Below, piece by piece: positions 1-11,816 of a DNA stretch of 64,000 bases; within the stretch, counting starts at the first letter, position 1, and the number at the start of each line of letters is the position of its first letter. The stretch lies in contig NZ_JACCKX010000001.1 in NCBI RefSeq assembly GCF_013423955.1, forward strand, positions 3,944,473-4,008,472. Direction: 5' to 3'. The translations under genes were made by a program, and so were the position numbers. The notes below the pieces were generated by a model. That model was not told the DNA's origin, ran no database searches, and worked only from the letters and a program-made list of their open reading frames with translations. The stretch is from Ottowia beijingensis. Lineage in GTDB: Bacteria > Pseudomonadota > Gammaproteobacteria > Burkholderiales > Burkholderiaceae_C.

Positions 1-144
1 CCGCCCTTGCCGCGCGGCGGCTGGGCCGCCGGGCGCCGTGGGCGTGCATATCGCACGAATGAAGCGGCGCCGGTTGTCGGCTGCAGGCCACCGCGGGGCG
101 TTTCAGGGTCTGACTGACACCGCACACCGCTACACTGCCTGCCC
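1..144. other. Left edge, no gene recognised
   Basis: High-GC sequence with no convincing reading frame. The minus-strand frame over 130-381 is arginine-rich and antisense to the next gene, so it is a shadow. The stretch probably holds the promoter of the DUF4124 gene, but I see no clear -10/-35 pair. Confidence 0.4.
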
Positions 145-686
145 ATGAAACCTGCCCGCGCCCTGCTTTTCGCGCTGACCCTGGCCGCCACCATGGCCGC
201 GCACGCCCAGTACCAGTGGATCGACAAGGACGGCCGCCGCGTGTTCAGCGACCGCCCGCCACCCGCCGACGTGCCGCAGAAGAACGTGCTGAAGCAGCCG
301 CGCATGTCGAACGCGCCGCTGATCACCACGGCACCGGCAGCGCCTGCCGCGGCCGCCAGCACCCCGCCGCGGGCGAGGCACCCAACGCCGCCACCCGCCC
401 GGCGGCAGCCGCCAGCGCTGCGCCCGCCGGCGTCGACAAGGCGCTGGAAGAGAAGAAGAAGCAGGCCGAGGCCGCCGAAGCCGCCAAGAAGAAGGCCGAG
501 CAGGAAAAGGTGGCCGCTGCCCGCGCCGAGAACTGCAAGCGCGCCATGAACGCCAAGGCCACGCTGGATTCGGGCATGCGCATGGCGCGCCTGAACGACA
601 AGGGCGAGCGCGAAGTGCTGGACGACGCCCAGCGCGCGGCCGAGCTGAAGCGCGTCAACCAGATCATTGCGCAGGATTGCAAATAA
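145..686 (+). CDS. DUF4124-type periplasmic protein, frameshifted as sequenced
   Basis: Begins with a signal peptide (MKPARALLFALTLAATMAAHA) followed at once by QYQWIDKDGRRVFSDRPPP, the usual DUF4124 core (a Y-W-D-G-FSD-PP pattern). It then has an Ala/Pro linker and a lysine/glutamate coiled-coil-like tail ending NQIIAQDCK. The first and second halves lie in different frames; the switch falls at the CCCC run near 362-375, so one base is probably missing. The role of the family is unknown; proteins of this kind are exported. It faces rnfH tail to tail across a shared terminator. Confidence 0.75.
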
Positions 687-753
687 GCATCCCATCGGGC
701 TTCAGCGCCCGTCCATAAAGCGCCGACAGCTATCTAAACCATAGCATTGGCAC

Positions 754-780
754 AAAAAACGCGCCACCCGGCGCGTTTTT
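754..780. terminator. Bidirectional intrinsic terminator
   Basis: Perfect stem AAAACGCGCC / GGCGCGTTTT around ACC, with A-run on one side and T-run on the other. It lies between the DUF4124 gene (plus) and rnfH (minus) and can end transcription from both. Confidence 0.85.
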
Positions 781-799
781 CATGGGGCCGCACGCCCGC

Positions 800-1141
800 T
801 CAGTAGCCCGGCTTGGCACCCGGCCGCCGCCTGGCAAACAGGCCCGCCGCACGCGCACCCTGCTGGCCGAAGCGCTCGCGCCGCGCCAGCTTCGGGTCCA
901 CCCGCAGCGGGCGCCACACCTCCACCCGGTCGCGATCGCGCAGGGGCTGATCGGGCGGCGCCTTGCGGCCCCACACGCCCACGTGGCCGGGCTCGATGTT
1001 CATGTCGGGAAACCGCGCCAGCAACCCGCTGGCGGCCAGCGCCTGCTGCACCGTGCTGCCGGCAGGCAGCGTGACGGCCACCTCGTGCACTTCGCGCGGC
1101 GCCGGCGCGTAGGCAACGATGACGTTGAGCAGCGCAGTCAC
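800..1141 (-). CDS. rnfH: RnfH-family ubiquitin-like protein
   Basis: 113 residues. It has the RnfH pattern: a beta-grasp start (LNVIVAYAPAP), VTLPAGSTVQQAL, GVWGRKAPPDQPLRDRDRVE and WRPLRVDPKLARRER. I chose the GTG start at 1141 because it overlaps the ratA stop by four bases (GTGA), meaning translational coupling. The family is a small ubiquitin-fold protein of uncertain function that is found beside ratA and smpB in many proteobacteria, as here. The C-terminal tail is basic and probably disordered. Confidence 0.9.
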   Translation of the reverse strand: MTALLNVIVAYAPAPREVHEVAVTLPAGSTVQQALAASGLLARFPDMNIEPGHVGVWGRKAPPDQPLRDRDRVEVWRPLRVDPKLARRERFGQQGARAAGLFARRRPGAKPGY

Positions 1142-1587
1142 GCCGCGGCGCTGCCGTACACCTGCTCGGCGCGCTGCACGAAGGCGTCGACGAAGCTGCT
1201 GGCGATCTTGTCGAACACCGGGCCGACCAGCGTGGCCAGCAGCTTGTTGGAGAAGCCGTAGTCCATCTTCAGGTCGATGCGGCAGGCGCGCTGGTCTTCG
1301 CCCACGGGGGTGAAGGTCCACACGCCCTCCAGTTTGGAGAACGGGCCCTTGACCAGGTGCAGGCGCACCTCGCGCCCCGGGATGTGCTCGTTGCGGGTGA
1401 CGAAGGTCTGCTTTACGGCCTTGAAGGCGATGCCGACCTCGGCCGTCATGCCGTTGTCGGTGCGCTCCAGCACCTTGCCGTGGCTGCACCAGGGCAGAAA
1501 TTCGGGGTAGCGCTCGACATCGATCACCAGGTCGAACATCTCCTGCGCGGTGTACCAGATGAGGACGGACTTGTGGACGGATTTCAT
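1138..1587 (-). CDS. ratA: RatA / COQ10-like START-domain protein
   Basis: 149 residues covering the whole polyketide cyclase/START fold: [28 protein letters not shown] at the N terminus, then GVWTFTPVG and a C-terminal helix ([21 protein letters not shown]). In E. coli RatA was described as a ribosome-association toxin; eukaryotic homologues (Coq10) bind ubiquinone, and the bacterial protein may do likewise. It is transcribed divergently from smpB and coupled to rnfH. Length is normal and no defects are visible. Confidence 0.92.
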   Translation of the reverse strand: MKSVHKSVLIWYTAQEMFDLVIDVERYPEFLPWCSHGKVLERTDNGMTAEVGIAFKAVKQTFVTRNEHIPGREVRLHLVKGPFSKLEGVWTFTPVGEDQRACRIDLKMDYGFSNKLLATLVGPVFDKIASSFVDAFVQRAEQVYGSAAA

Positions 1588-1681
1588 ACAATGCGCGTTT
1601 GCCCGCGATTCTAGGCGCCCTTCCCCAGGCGCCTGCCGCGCGAAGCTTGCAAAAGCGCCCGTGGCGCTTCATATGCCCCAG

Positions 1682-2164
1682 ATGGCCACCAAGAAAAAGC
1701 CCGCATCGTCCAGCCCGGTCATCGCCGAGAACAAGAAAGCCGCGTTCAACTACTTCTTCGAGGAGCGTTACGAGGCCGGCATGGTGCTGGAAGGCTGGGA
1801 GGTGAAGGCCCTGCGCGCCGGCAAGGCGCAGCTGACCGATGGCTACGTGGTGATCCGCAACGGCGAGCTGTTCGTCATCGGCTGCCAGATCAACCCGCTG
1901 GGCACGGCCAGCACCCACATCCGCCCCGACGCCGTGCGCACCAAGAAGCTGCTGCTGCACGCCGAGGAGATCAAGCGCCTGATCGGCAAGGTGGAGCAGA
2001 AGGGCTACACGCTGGTGCCGCTGAAGCTGTACTGGAAGAACGGCCGCGTGAAGTGCGAGATCGCCCTGGCCAAGGGCAAGGCCACGCACGACAAGCGCGA
2101 CACCATCAAGGAGCGCGAGGGCAAGCGCGAGGTGGAACGCGCCATGAAGCAGCGCCACCGCTGA
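1682..2164 (+). CDS. smpB: SsrA-binding protein SmpB
   Basis: 160 residues. SmpB partners tmRNA in trans-translation and ribosome rescue. Visible hallmarks are [41 protein letters not shown] and the basic tail [19 protein letters not shown] took ATG 1682 (MATKKKP); ATG 1673, three codons upstream, is also possible. The tmRNA gene itself is not in this window. Confidence 0.96.
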   Translation: MATKKKPASSSPVIAENKKAAFNYFFEERYEAGMVLEGWEVKALRAGKAQLTDGYVVIRNGELFVIGCQINPLGTASTHIRPDAVRTKKLLLHAEEIKRLIGKVEQKGYTLVPLKLYWKNGRVKCEIALAKGKATHDKRDTIKEREGKREVERAMKQRHR

Positions 2165-2264
2165 CACGCCAGCGCGCGCGATGCGGCCTGTTGTCCGACA
2201 GGCCGATGCGGCGCGCGGGGACTACACTCTTGCGGTTGTCCACTTCGCCAAGAGGAGCCTTCGC

Positions 2265-2672
2265 ATGAACATCAAGACCCTGACCGCCGCCCTGGCCACC
2301 GCCGCCCTGCTGGCCGCCTGCGGCACCACCAAGACCACGGCCCCGGCCGCCGGCGCCAAGCCCAGCACGCTGACGCAGGCCGCCGACGGCACGCTGATCG
2401 GCCCCGATGGCCGCACGCTGTACGTGTTCGCCAAGGACGTGGCCGGCAGCGGCAAATCCACCTGCGTCGACGCCTGCGCCGCCAACTGGCCGCCGCTGGG
2501 CGTGGCCGCCACCGCCGTGCCGCTGGGCGACTACACCATCATCACCCGCGCCGACGGCAGCAAGCAGTGGGCCTTCAAGGGCATGCCGCTGTACTACTAC
2601 GCCAAGGACACCAAGTCCGGCGACCGCCTGGGCGATGGTGTGGGCGGCAACTGGAAGATCGCCAAGCCCTGA
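2265..2672 (+). CDS. Secreted-repeat lipoprotein with Yx(F/W/Y)xxD motifs
   Basis: 135 residues with a lipoprotein signal (ALATAALLAACG, lipobox LAAC). Two copies of the secreted-repeat motif are visible: YVFAKDVAGSGKSTC near residue 54 and YYYAKDTKSGDRLGDG near residue 112. Two cysteines (STCVDACAANW) may form a disulphide. Start chosen for the AAGAGGAG ribosome site 7 bases upstream. Likely anchored to a membrane; biochemical role unknown. It stands alone and ends before a strong terminator. Confidence 0.85.
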   Translation: MNIKTLTAALATAALLAACGTTKTTAPAAGAKPSTLTQAADGTLIGPDGRTLYVFAKDVAGSGKSTCVDACAANWPPLGVAATAVPLGDYTIITRADGSKQWAFKGMPLYYYAKDTKSGDRLGDGVGGNWKIAKP

Positions 2673-2708
2673 CTGAGTGCTGACGAGCGCCCTGCCCTGC
2701 GCTCAACG

Positions 2709-2736
2709 AAAAAGCCGTGGCGTGCCACGGCTTTTT
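2709..2736 (+). terminator. Intrinsic terminator after the lipoprotein gene
   Basis: Perfect stem AAAAAGCCGTGGC / GCCACGGCTTTTT with a two-base loop, 36 bases after the stop codon. It is symmetric, so it could also act on the minus strand. Confidence 0.88.
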
Positions 2737-2767
2737 GATGACTCGAAAGAAAGCAGCTTGAAAAACC

Positions 2768-3090
2768 CTTGAACGCAGAAATCGCCAAGGCAGCGCGGAA
2801 GACGCGAAAAACATCGTCTGCCGGTCATCAAGGAAGCTTGATTGTCAAGAAGTCTCCGATGGCGCGCGGACCTTGTCCGCTGTGTGGGAGCGGGCTTGCC
2901 CGCGATCAAGCGTTCGTCGCGGCGAGGCGCCTCATCGCGGGCAAGCCCGCTCCCACAACACTGCCAGGGACTTCTTGATGATCAAGCAAGAAAGATGGCC
3001 ACCATCGCTTGTGAACGCTGAAGTGGCGCAGGGTTTTCAGCATCCTGTTCTGCGCCTATTGCGAAGTCTTGGCGTTCTTTTGCGTTCAAG
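2768..3090. repeat. Nested palindromic repeats around a REP pair
   Basis: This roughly 320-base stretch has no gene. It holds three inverted repeats one inside another: an outer pair CTTGAACGCA (2768-2777) / TGCGTTCAAG (3081-3090) with GCCAAG/CTTGGC inside it, a middle pair at 2837-2854 and 2969-2986 (16 of 18 positions complementary), and an inner perfect 24-base pair at 2883-2906 and 2934-2957 starting TGTGGGAGCGGGCTTG. The inner sequence matches the REP sequence I know from Pseudomonas genomes. Confidence 0.85.
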
Positions 3091-3140
3091 AATTCAGCAT
3101 CAAGCAGGATAAAATCTATACTATTAGGGAGTATATGATT

Positions 3141-3176
3141 TTAGCGCCCGTCAATAGGGCGCTGACGGATAGCATA
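3141..3176. repeat. Copy of the dispersed AGCGCCC...GGATAGC palindrome
   Basis: AGCGCCCGTCAATAGGGCGCT followed by GACGGATAGCA. It is related to the copies at 697-737, 4379-4420, 11288-11335, 17470-17515, 26335-26378, 27145-27180 and 30772-30825. It sits in the space downstream of the hydrolase gene. Confidence 0.6.
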
Positions 3177-3225
3177 GCGGGAGTATACGGCGGCGCCCCT
3201 GCGCCACATCGCACCCAAAGCGCGA

Positions 3226-4359
3226 TCACAACCCCGCCAGCGGATGCCCCTTGGGCGCCCAGGGGCTGACGAAAAAGCGCGCCACCATCTCGGGCGTGAT
3301 GTCTTCGATGCGCGCCGGGTTCCAGCGCGGCGCGTGGTCCTTGTCCACGGCCAGCGCGCGGATGCCTTCCACCGTCTCGCTGTCGGCGCCGGCGCGCTGG
3401 TGAAAGCAGTGGTACACCAGATCGCGCTCCATGCGCAGCTCGTCGGCCAGCGCCATGTGGCGCGCGCGGCGGATCTGTTCCAGCGTCACGTGCAGCATCA
3501 GCGGCGAACGTGTGCGCAGTTCTTCGGCCGTTTGGCGTGCCCATTCGGCGCTGGAGGCCTCCAGCGCGGCGATGATGGCCGGCATGCTGGGCAGGCTGAA
3601 ATAGTGGTCGATCTGGGCGCGATCGCTGATCTGATCTGCGCCGCCCGCTGCGAAATGTGCAGCAACCCAGCGCTGCACCGCCGCGCCGCTGTCCCAGGCC
3701 GTGTCGGCCAGGTGCTGCCAGAGGGCGGGCAGCTCGGCCGAGGCCACGCAGCCGTCGGCCAGCCGGGCTGGCACGGCCTCGTCTCCCTTCAGCACATGGC
3801 CCGTCAGCGCCAGCCATTCGCCCACGTGTCCCGGCGTGCGGCTGAGGAACCAGCCGCCGCCCACGTCGGGGAACAGGCCGATGCGCGTCTCAGGCATGGC
3901 CATCTTGGTGCGCTCGGTCACCACGCGCAGGCTGCCGCCTTGGCTCAGGCCCATGCCGCCGCCCATGACGATGCCGTCCATGAAGGCGATGTAGGGCTTG
4001 CCGTAGGTGTGGATCAGGTGGTTGAGCGCGTATTCCTCGGTGAAGAAGTCGCCCAGCGCCTCGTCAGCCGCGAGCGCCGCCTGGTGAAAGAAGCGGATGT
4101 CGCCCCCGGCACAGAAGGCGCCAAAGGGCGCGAAGCCCTCGCCCGCCTTGCCCATGCCGCGGATCGCCACGGCGTGGATGCCCGCGTCGTGCTGCCAGCC
4201 GCGCAGCGCGTCGGTCAGCAGTCGGATCATCTGCAGCGACAGGGCGTTCAGCGCCTTGGGGCGGTTCAGCGTGATCAGGCCCAGGCCGCCGGGCGTGCGC
4301 TGGGTGATGACCAGCGGCGCGCTGGCAGGATCGGTGTTCGAAGGGTGGTTCTTCGTCAT
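3226..4359 (-). CDS. Enoyl-CoA hydratase/isomerase family, probable 3-hydroxyisobutyryl-CoA hydrolase
   Basis: 377 residues, the usual length for bacterial HIBYL-CoA hydrolases and longer than simple enoyl-CoA hydratases. Crotonase landmarks are LITLNRPKALNALS, FCAGGDIRFF (oxyanion hole), YGKPYIAFMDGIVMGGGMGLS and AMPETRIGLFPDVGGGWFLSR, where the Glu of PETRIG and the Asp of FPDVGG are the residues expected for hydrolase activity. The C-terminal domain matches the ECH_2 extension. Likely acts in valine catabolism; substrate is inferred from family only. Overlaps the upstream transporter by four bases. Confidence 0.85.
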   Translation of the reverse strand: MTKNHPSNTDPASAPLVITQRTPGGLGLITLNRPKALNALSLQMIRLLTDALRGWQHDAGIHAVAIRGMGKAGEGFAPFGAFCAGGDIRFFHQAALAADEALGDFFTEEYALNHLIHTYGKPYIAFMDGIVMGGGMGLSQGGSLRVVTERTKMAMPETRIGLFPDVGGGWFLSRTPGHVGEWLALTGHVLKGDEAVPARLADGCVASAELPALWQHLADTAWDSGAAVQRWVAAHFAAGGADQISDRAQIDHYFSLPSMPAIIAALEASSAEWARQTAEELRTRSPLMLHVTLEQIRRARHMALADELRMERDLVYHCFHQRAGADSETVEGIRALAVDKDHAPRWNPARIEDITPEMVARFFVSPWAPKGHPLAGL

Positions 4360-5408
4360 TCGCAGATCATATCAAAATGATAGCTTCCAGCGCCCACCTG
4401 TCGGGCGCTGGAGGCCAATTTGGCTTGTGAAAAGTCGCGCAGGCGACGCCGGCGCGCCCTAGGCCGGCCCGAGCGGTGCGACATCGCTCTCGTCCGCCGC
4501 TGGCGGCCCCGCCGCACCGCGCGCCAGCCCAGCAGCTCATTCGCCAGCAGCGCGCCAATGACCAGTGTGCCGCCCGCCAGCACCTCGGGCCGGGGCGCTT
4601 CGCCCACGATCAGCCACACCAGCGCGATGCCGAACACGATCTCCAGCAAGCCCAGCAGCGCCACCTCGGCGGCCGGCAGCACGCGCGCGCACAGCACCGC
4701 CAGCACGCACGGAATCGCCAGCTGCGTGAAGCCCAGAAACGCCAGCCAGCCCAGGTCGCCCGCCGTGGCCTGGAACGGCCAGGCCAGCGGCAGCGTGACG
4801 GCGCTGGAGATCAGCGCGCCCAGCAGCACCGCCGGCACCAGGTCAATCGGCTCGCCCTGCGCCTGGCTGCGCTGCACCACCGTCCAGTTCACCGCCGCGG
4901 CCATGGGCACGCCCAGCGCGACGATGGAGCCCAGCCACTGCGTCGCGCTTTTCGCATCGCCCGCCCCAAGACCGAGCTGCCCGACGAACATCCACGCCAT
5001 GCCGAGGCCGCCCACCACGATGGCCGCCCAGGTGCGCGCCGGCAAGCGGTGGCCGGTCACCACGCGGGCGATCAGCGCCGTCAGCAGCGGGCCCAGCGCC
5101 ATGGTGACGAGCACGCGCGCCACGCCGGTCATCGTCAGCGCCACCATAAAGGCGGTGAACATCACCGCCCAGCACACGCCCGACAGCCAGAATGTGCCGC
5201 GCCGCCACGGCAGCCGCGCGAACACGCCCGGCCCTTGCCACAGCGGCAGGATGACGAGCAGCGACAGCGCGTTGAAGGCGCTGCGCCAGAACGTCACCTC
5301 GAACCCCTGCGCCACCTGCAGCTGCCGCGTCACCACGCCGGCGGTGGACCACAGCAGCGTGGCCAGCACCATCATCCACGCGGCGCGGGCGTGAGACCAG
5401 GGCTTCAT
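4356..5408 (-). CDS. EamA/DMT-family transporter
   Basis: 350 residues with about ten hydrophobic segments and two EamA repeats: the first opens WMMVLATLLWSTAGVVTRQL, the second covers the stretch from VALGVPMAAAVNW to LLANELLG. Drug/metabolite exporters of this kind move small molecules out of the cytoplasm; the substrate cannot be told. The last 45 or so residues are basic and non-membrane, and the end (RQVGAGSYHFDMICE) is encoded by a copy of the dispersed palindrome at 4379-4420, so the repeat has probably replaced the original stop. Confidence 0.88.
   Translation of the reverse strand: MKPWSHARAAWMMVLATLLWSTAGVVTRQLQVAQGFEVTFWRSAFNALSLLVILPLWQGPGVFARLPWRRGTFWLSGVCWAVMFTAFMVALTMTGVARVLVTMALGPLLTALIARVVTGHRLPARTWAAIVVGGLGMAWMFVGQLGLGAGDAKSATQWLGSIVALGVPMAAAVNWTVVQRSQAQGEPIDLVPAVLLGALISSAVTLPLAWPFQATAGDLGWLAFLGFTQLAIPCVLAVLCARVLPAAEVALLGLLEIVFGIALVWLIVGEAPRPEVLAGGTLVIGALLANELLGWRAVRRGRQRRTRAMSHRSGRPRARRRRLRDFSQAKLASSARQVGAGSYHFDMICE
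4379..4420. repeat. Dispersed palindrome, forward copy
   Basis: Reads GATAGCTTCCAGCGCCCACC, TGTC, then GGGCGCTGGAGGCCAATTT. The AGCGCCC and GGGCGCT arms pair perfectly. It overlaps the end of the EamA gene. Confidence 0.75.
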
Positions 5409-6698
5409 GGCGTCGCCTTACCCGCGCGCGTAGCCGCGTAGAACTCGTCGACGCGGTCGGCAAGTGGCTCTGCGTCGTACTGCCACCACCAGCCACCAAC
5501 GCCGCGGCGCACTGACAATTCGATCGGCCCCGCGTGCTGCAGACTCGCCCAGAATTCGGGTATGGCAGTCGGATGAATGTCCGGCAAAGCACCCGCACCA
5601 TCGAGCGCACGCAGTCGCGGCGGCTTTTCCGCCAGCGCCTCAAAGGACACGGTCTGCGCCGGCACCCGCCAGAAACCCATGCCAACCCCAGCTGCGGCCC
5701 AGCCAGCGCGGCGGCTACACCCAACAGCACGCTGACGACCCCTTGGCCAGCGGAAATTCGCCAGGGCTGGCGCGCGCCTCGGTTTCGCGCGGCAGCTCCG
5801 GCCACAGCCAGAGCGCGGCTAGCAGTGCCGTGACGACACCGAGGACCACGTAATCCCGTTCGCTGGGCGCCACGAAAAAGTGCTGATATCGCGTGAAATA
5901 CGCCAGCCATGCTGCCAGCGCCACCAGTGAAAAGAACCCGGCGATGGCAAGCCGCAGGCGTGGATAACTCAGAAGGTCCAGCCCGCCGACCTGACGCCCG
6001 CCCGTGACCTCGGGTAGCACGACGCCGCGTGCTGCCAAAGCCTGCGACAGAGGCAATGCCCGCAGGTTGTCGTTCAGCACCTGCCGGTTCTGCGGCAGCT
6101 GCCAGCGCACCAGGCCGAGCGTACGGTGCGGCTTGCGGGCGGGCGGCAGCGGCTCGTCCGTGAGGATCCAGCTCGCGGCGAGAAGCGCGCGCAGGCCGCT
6201 CGATCCCCAGCTCAGACGATAGGTACGCAGCGGATCAGCCCCGAAGGGCGCCCCCACCCAATGGAGCTGCACGCGACCTGCACGCACTCCATCAAGATCG
6301 AGCTGCCAGTCGAGCCAACGCGACAGAATCGGCAGGCTGGATTGGTAACGAAGCCGTTTGCGGTCGAGCACCAGCCGGCCGCCCCAGCCCCGGAAAGCAC
6401 CACCCACACGATGACGGGCATCAGCAGCAACTGTCCCGCCATGCCCAGCCAGCGGAGCGGCTCCTTGCGCCAGATGTCCAACAGCGCTGGCCACGCCGCC
6501 GGCCAGCCATCGGGGTGGCGCTGCGCCACCGCCAACAGCACCACCACCGGGATCGCCAGCACCAGAACCAGCGTGGCCCATGGGATGGCCTTCACCAGCG
6601 GGCGCAACGCCGGCCGCGTATCCGTGATTACGTTGCGGCGGCGGAATACCAGCGTGTCCGCGGACGTGGTCTGCGACTCGCCAAACGCAGGCGCCCGC

Positions 6699-6712
<14 letters not shown>
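5405..6712 (-). pseudogene. Membrane protein of unknown function, three frameshifts as sequenced
   Basis: I do not recognise the family. Reading from GTG 6712: a cytosolic start (KVLERAPAFGESQ), two membrane segments (PWATLVLVLAIPVVVLLAVA; LGMAGQLLLMPVIVWVVLSG), a soluble domain (RLVLDRKRLRYQSSLPILSRWLDWQL), two more membrane segments (LAIAGFFSLVALAAWLAYF; VVLGVVTALLAALWLW) and a C-terminal domain ending DEFYAATRAGKATP. Frame changes fall at 6388-6391 (CCCC), near 5740 (CCCC) and near 5685, each repaired by adding one base to a G/C run. Probably an intact gene with consensus errors. It overlaps the ends of typA and the EamA gene. Confidence 0.65.
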
Positions 6713-8528
<1,816 letters not shown>

Positions 8529-8556
8529 GGTGCTTGGTTCCGGAAAAATCAAAAAT

Positions 8557-10801
8557 TCATTGGGGCAGGGGCGCGACCACCAGGTGATCCGGCGGCTGGC
8601 CCCGGACGTGGCGCTCCCACGCCAGATCGAAGGCGCGCTCCAGGTGGCGCGCAAAGCGCTCGGCGTCGAACAGGGGCAAGGTCTGCCGCGTATCCATCAG
8701 TTGGCGCCGGATGGCCTGCAGCCGCTCGGGCGCGGCCGACAGCGACAGCGCCAGCGCGCGATAGGCCTGCGGGCTGTCGGCCACCAACTGCGGTAGCTCG
8801 CAGGCGTGCAACAGGCTGGCGGCAACCCGCGATGCAAAGGTGCTGCCAGCATGGGTGATCAGCGGCAAGCCGGCCCACAGCGCGTCGCTGGCGGTGGTGT
8901 GGGCGTTGCAGGGCCAGGTGTCCAGAAACAGATCGGCTTGCGCATGCCGCGCCAGGTGCTGGGGCAATGGCGCGCGCTCGGCAAAGACCAGCCGCGCCGG
9001 GTCGACACCCTGCGCCGCTGCGGCGGCGCGCAGGTTGCGCTGGGCGTCGCCCTGCTCGGCCAGCAACCACAGCACGCTGCCCGGCCGCTCGCGCAGCAAA
9101 TCCATCCAGAGCGCGAACACCTCGCGCGTGATCTTGTAGTTGTTGTTGAAGCAGCAGAACACGAAAGCGCCGTCCGGCAGGCCCAGCGCGGCGCGCGCCG
9201 GCACCTGCGGATCCATCATTCGCGTGCGGTCGTTGGCCTGATAGCTGACCGGCAGTTCGATGATTTTTTCGCTGTAGCCGTCGCGCGCCTCGGGTGGTAC
9301 GACGATGCGGTCGGCCACCTGGTAATCGATGGCGCCCGGCATGCCCAGCGTGCCGGGGTAGCCGATGTAGTGCATCTGGATCGGCGCCATCCGCTCGGCA
9401 AACAGGCGCGGGCGACTTTGGTGGGTGTAGCCCTTCAGGTCCACGGCGATGTGCAGGTCGAGCGCCCGCGCGCGCTCGATCACCTGCGGATCACCCTGCC
9501 GGCCAACGGCTTCGAAATGCTCGAATGCGGCCTGCACGCGCGCGCATGGGGTCAGGCGCATCCGTGCGGTAACGCCCCAGGCACAGCCCGAACACCTCGA
9601 AGCGCGAACGGTCGTGCCGCTCGAACAGGCCGGCCATCAGCACGCTGGTGGCGTGCTGGTGAAAGTCGCTCGAAAAATAGCCCACCCGCAGCCGCGCCGG
9701 GCGCGGCTTGCCCACGTGCACGCGCCAGCGGCCGGGCTCGGTAGGTGCCACGTGGGCAAAGCGCCGGGCGCAGTCCTGTTCGGTCACGGCGCGCAGCTCG
9801 GCGGCGCCCACCGGCAGGCTGAGCAGCCGCCAGGGCTGCAGGCCTTCGATGCGCCCCTGCTGCCACTGCGTGCGCAAGGCTTGCAAATGTCGATCCAGCG
9901 CGTCCCAGTCGCACTGCACGCTGTCGAGCGTCAGCAGGTTGTTCAAGGCGACGGTGTCGCCGGGGTCGCGCTGCAGCGCCTGTTCCAGCCACTGGCGGGC
10001 CTCGGGGTTTTGCCGGTCCGACACCAGCACCACGCCCAGCGTCCGCGCGGCCGCCTGGCCGCCGCCCAGCTCGACCGCGCGCCGCGCCCATTGCGCCGCC
10101 TCGTCCGGGCGCTCCAGCCGCGCCAGCACCTGCGCGGCGTTGCTCCAGGCGTCCACCAGGTTGGCATCGATTTGCACCGCACGTTGATAGCTCCGCAGCG
10201 CCTGAGCGTCGTCGGACAAACGGTGCCAGACCATGCCCAGCCCGTTCCAGCCAGCAGCCAGGCCCGGATAGCGGGCCACCACGGACTGCATGATCGCCAG
10301 CGCCTCGCCAAACCGGCCCAGCGCGCACAAGGCCTGGGCCTGATTGCACAGTGGATCGGGGCGCTCGGGCGCCAGCTCACCAGCACGGCGAAACGCATCG
10401 AATGCGGCGCCGGCGTCGCCCTGGCGCATCAGCAGGTTGCCACGATTGAAGTGGGCGGCAGCCTGCTGCGGATCGAGCGCCAGTGCACGCGCCAGGCTGT
10501 CCAGCCCGGCATCGACCTGGCCCAGATCGGCCTGGATGTTGGCCAGGTTGATCCACCCAGCCGCCTGCTGTGGATGGCGATCGACCCACTGTTGCTGACG
10601 CTGCAGCGCTTGTGGCAACTCTCCCAGGCGCTGGTGAGCCAGCGCCGCCAGCTGCAGCACGTCATCGGCGGGTTGCGACGCATCCAGTGAGGGCGCCAGC
10701 AGCGCCAGCACCTCGGCGCACGCCCCGGCCTGCCAGGCCCGCAGGACCTGCGCCCATTGCTCGGCCGGCGCCATGGCCGAAGAAGAAGGCGCGGTGCTCA
10801 C
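8557..10801 (-). CDS. TPR protein with O-GlcNAc-transferase-like (GT41) domain, one frameshift
   Basis: About 750 residues once the shift near 9545 (inside a CGCGCGCG run) is repaired. Residues 1-330 are tetratricopeptide repeats ([63 protein letters not shown]). The rest matches the SPINDLY/OGT catalytic region: [44 protein letters not shown] and [20 protein letters not shown]. It likely transfers a sugar from a nucleotide donor to protein, but the target is unknown. I took the GTG at 10801; a TTG at 10870 would overlap truB. Confidence 0.8.
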
Positions 10802-10862
10802 CGGACTACCCTCCGTCCTGCGGGCTGCGGGTGCGAGCGCCTTCGGCGCGGCCGGTCGGCGC

Positions 10863-11816
10863 TCATGCAACCCCCAGCATCTGCTGCAACTCGACGGGCG
10901 AGAGCAGGCGCTGGGCGATCAGCTCGCCCGCGCGAACATGCGCGGTGCCCAGCAGCGCGCGCGGCCGCGCGCCGAACACGGCCACCTGCGCCGCATCGGG
11001 CCAGTCGCCACGCCGGCGCATGCCGGCCAGAAAGCGCCCGGCCTCCTCGCCTTCCAGGGTGATGGGTAAATGATCGGGCAGCAGGGCCTCGGGCGGCAGC
11101 AAGGCCGCCAGCCGCGCCGCGTCATCCAGCGCCTCCAGGGCTTGCAAGGTGATGCACTGGGCGGTGAGGAAGGGGCCGGTCGCGGTGCGGCGCAAGCGGC
11201 TCAGGTGCCCACCGCAGCCCAGCGCCTGGCCGATGTCTTCGCCCAACGTCCGGATGTAGGTGCCCTTGCTGCAGGAAACTTCAATATCGATAGCTACCAG
11301 CGCTTGCCCAGATTGCGCTGGAGCCATATTCAGCTTATAAATTTGGACGGTGCGCGCCGCGCGCTCCACCTCGATGCCCTGGCGCGCGTATTCATACAGC
11401 GCCTTGCCGTCCTTCTTCAGCGCGCTGTGCATGGGCGGCACCTGGGTGATGCGGCCCAGAAAGCGCTGGCGCACCGCTTCGAGCTGTTCGGCGGTGATGG
11501 CGGGGACCGCGCGTTGCGCCAGCACCTCGCCTTCGGCATCGCCGGTGGTGGTGGTCACGCCCAGCTGGATCGTGGCCTCGTACGTCTTGTCGGCGTCCAG
11601 GTGCAGGCCGCTGAACTTGGTGGCCGCGCCAAAGCACAAGGGCAGCACGCCGGTGGCGAGCGGATCGAGCGTACCGGTGTGGCCGGCCTTTTCGGCACGC
11701 AGCAGCCACTTGGCCTTCTGCAGCGCCTGGTTGCTGGACAGGCCCAGCGGTTTGTCGAGCAGCAACACCCCATGCACCGGGCGCCGCTGCACCCGCGCAC
11801 GAGGAGCAGCCATCAC
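10863..11816 (-). CDS. truB: tRNA pseudouridine(55) synthase TruB
   Basis: 317 residues. Makes pseudouridine 55 in tRNA. The catalytic motif [15 protein letters not shown] is present with its Asp, as are [14 protein letters not shown] and [11 protein letters not shown]. Residues 155-180 ([21 protein letters not shown]) are encoded by a copy of the dispersed palindrome (11288-11335), fitted in frame into the strand just before the SKGTYIR motif. It overlaps rbfA by four bases and ends the rimP operon. Confidence 0.95.
   Translation of the reverse strand: MMAAPRARVQRRPVHGVLLLDKPLGLSSNQALQKAKWLLRAEKAGHTGTLDPLATGVLPLCFGAATKFSGLHLDADKTYEATIQLGVTTTTGDAEGEVLAQRAVPAITAEQLEAVRQRFLGRITQVPPMHSALKKDGKALYEYARQGIEVERAARTVQIYKLNMAPAQSGQALVAIDIEVSCSKGTYIRTLGEDIGQALGCGGHLSRLRRTATGPFLTAQCITLQALEALDDAARLAALLPPEALLPDHLPITLEGEEAGRFLAGMRRRGDWPDAAQVAVFGARPRALLGTAHVRAGELIAQRLLSPVELQQMLGVA
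11288..11335. repeat. Dispersed palindrome inside truB
   Basis: Forward copy: ATCGATAGCTACCAGCGCTT, a GCCCAGAT spacer, then TGCGCTGGAGCCATATT. It keeps the truB frame open. The core GATAGCT..CAGCGC and GCGCTGGAG are shared with the copies at 4379 and 23238. Confidence 0.7.
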
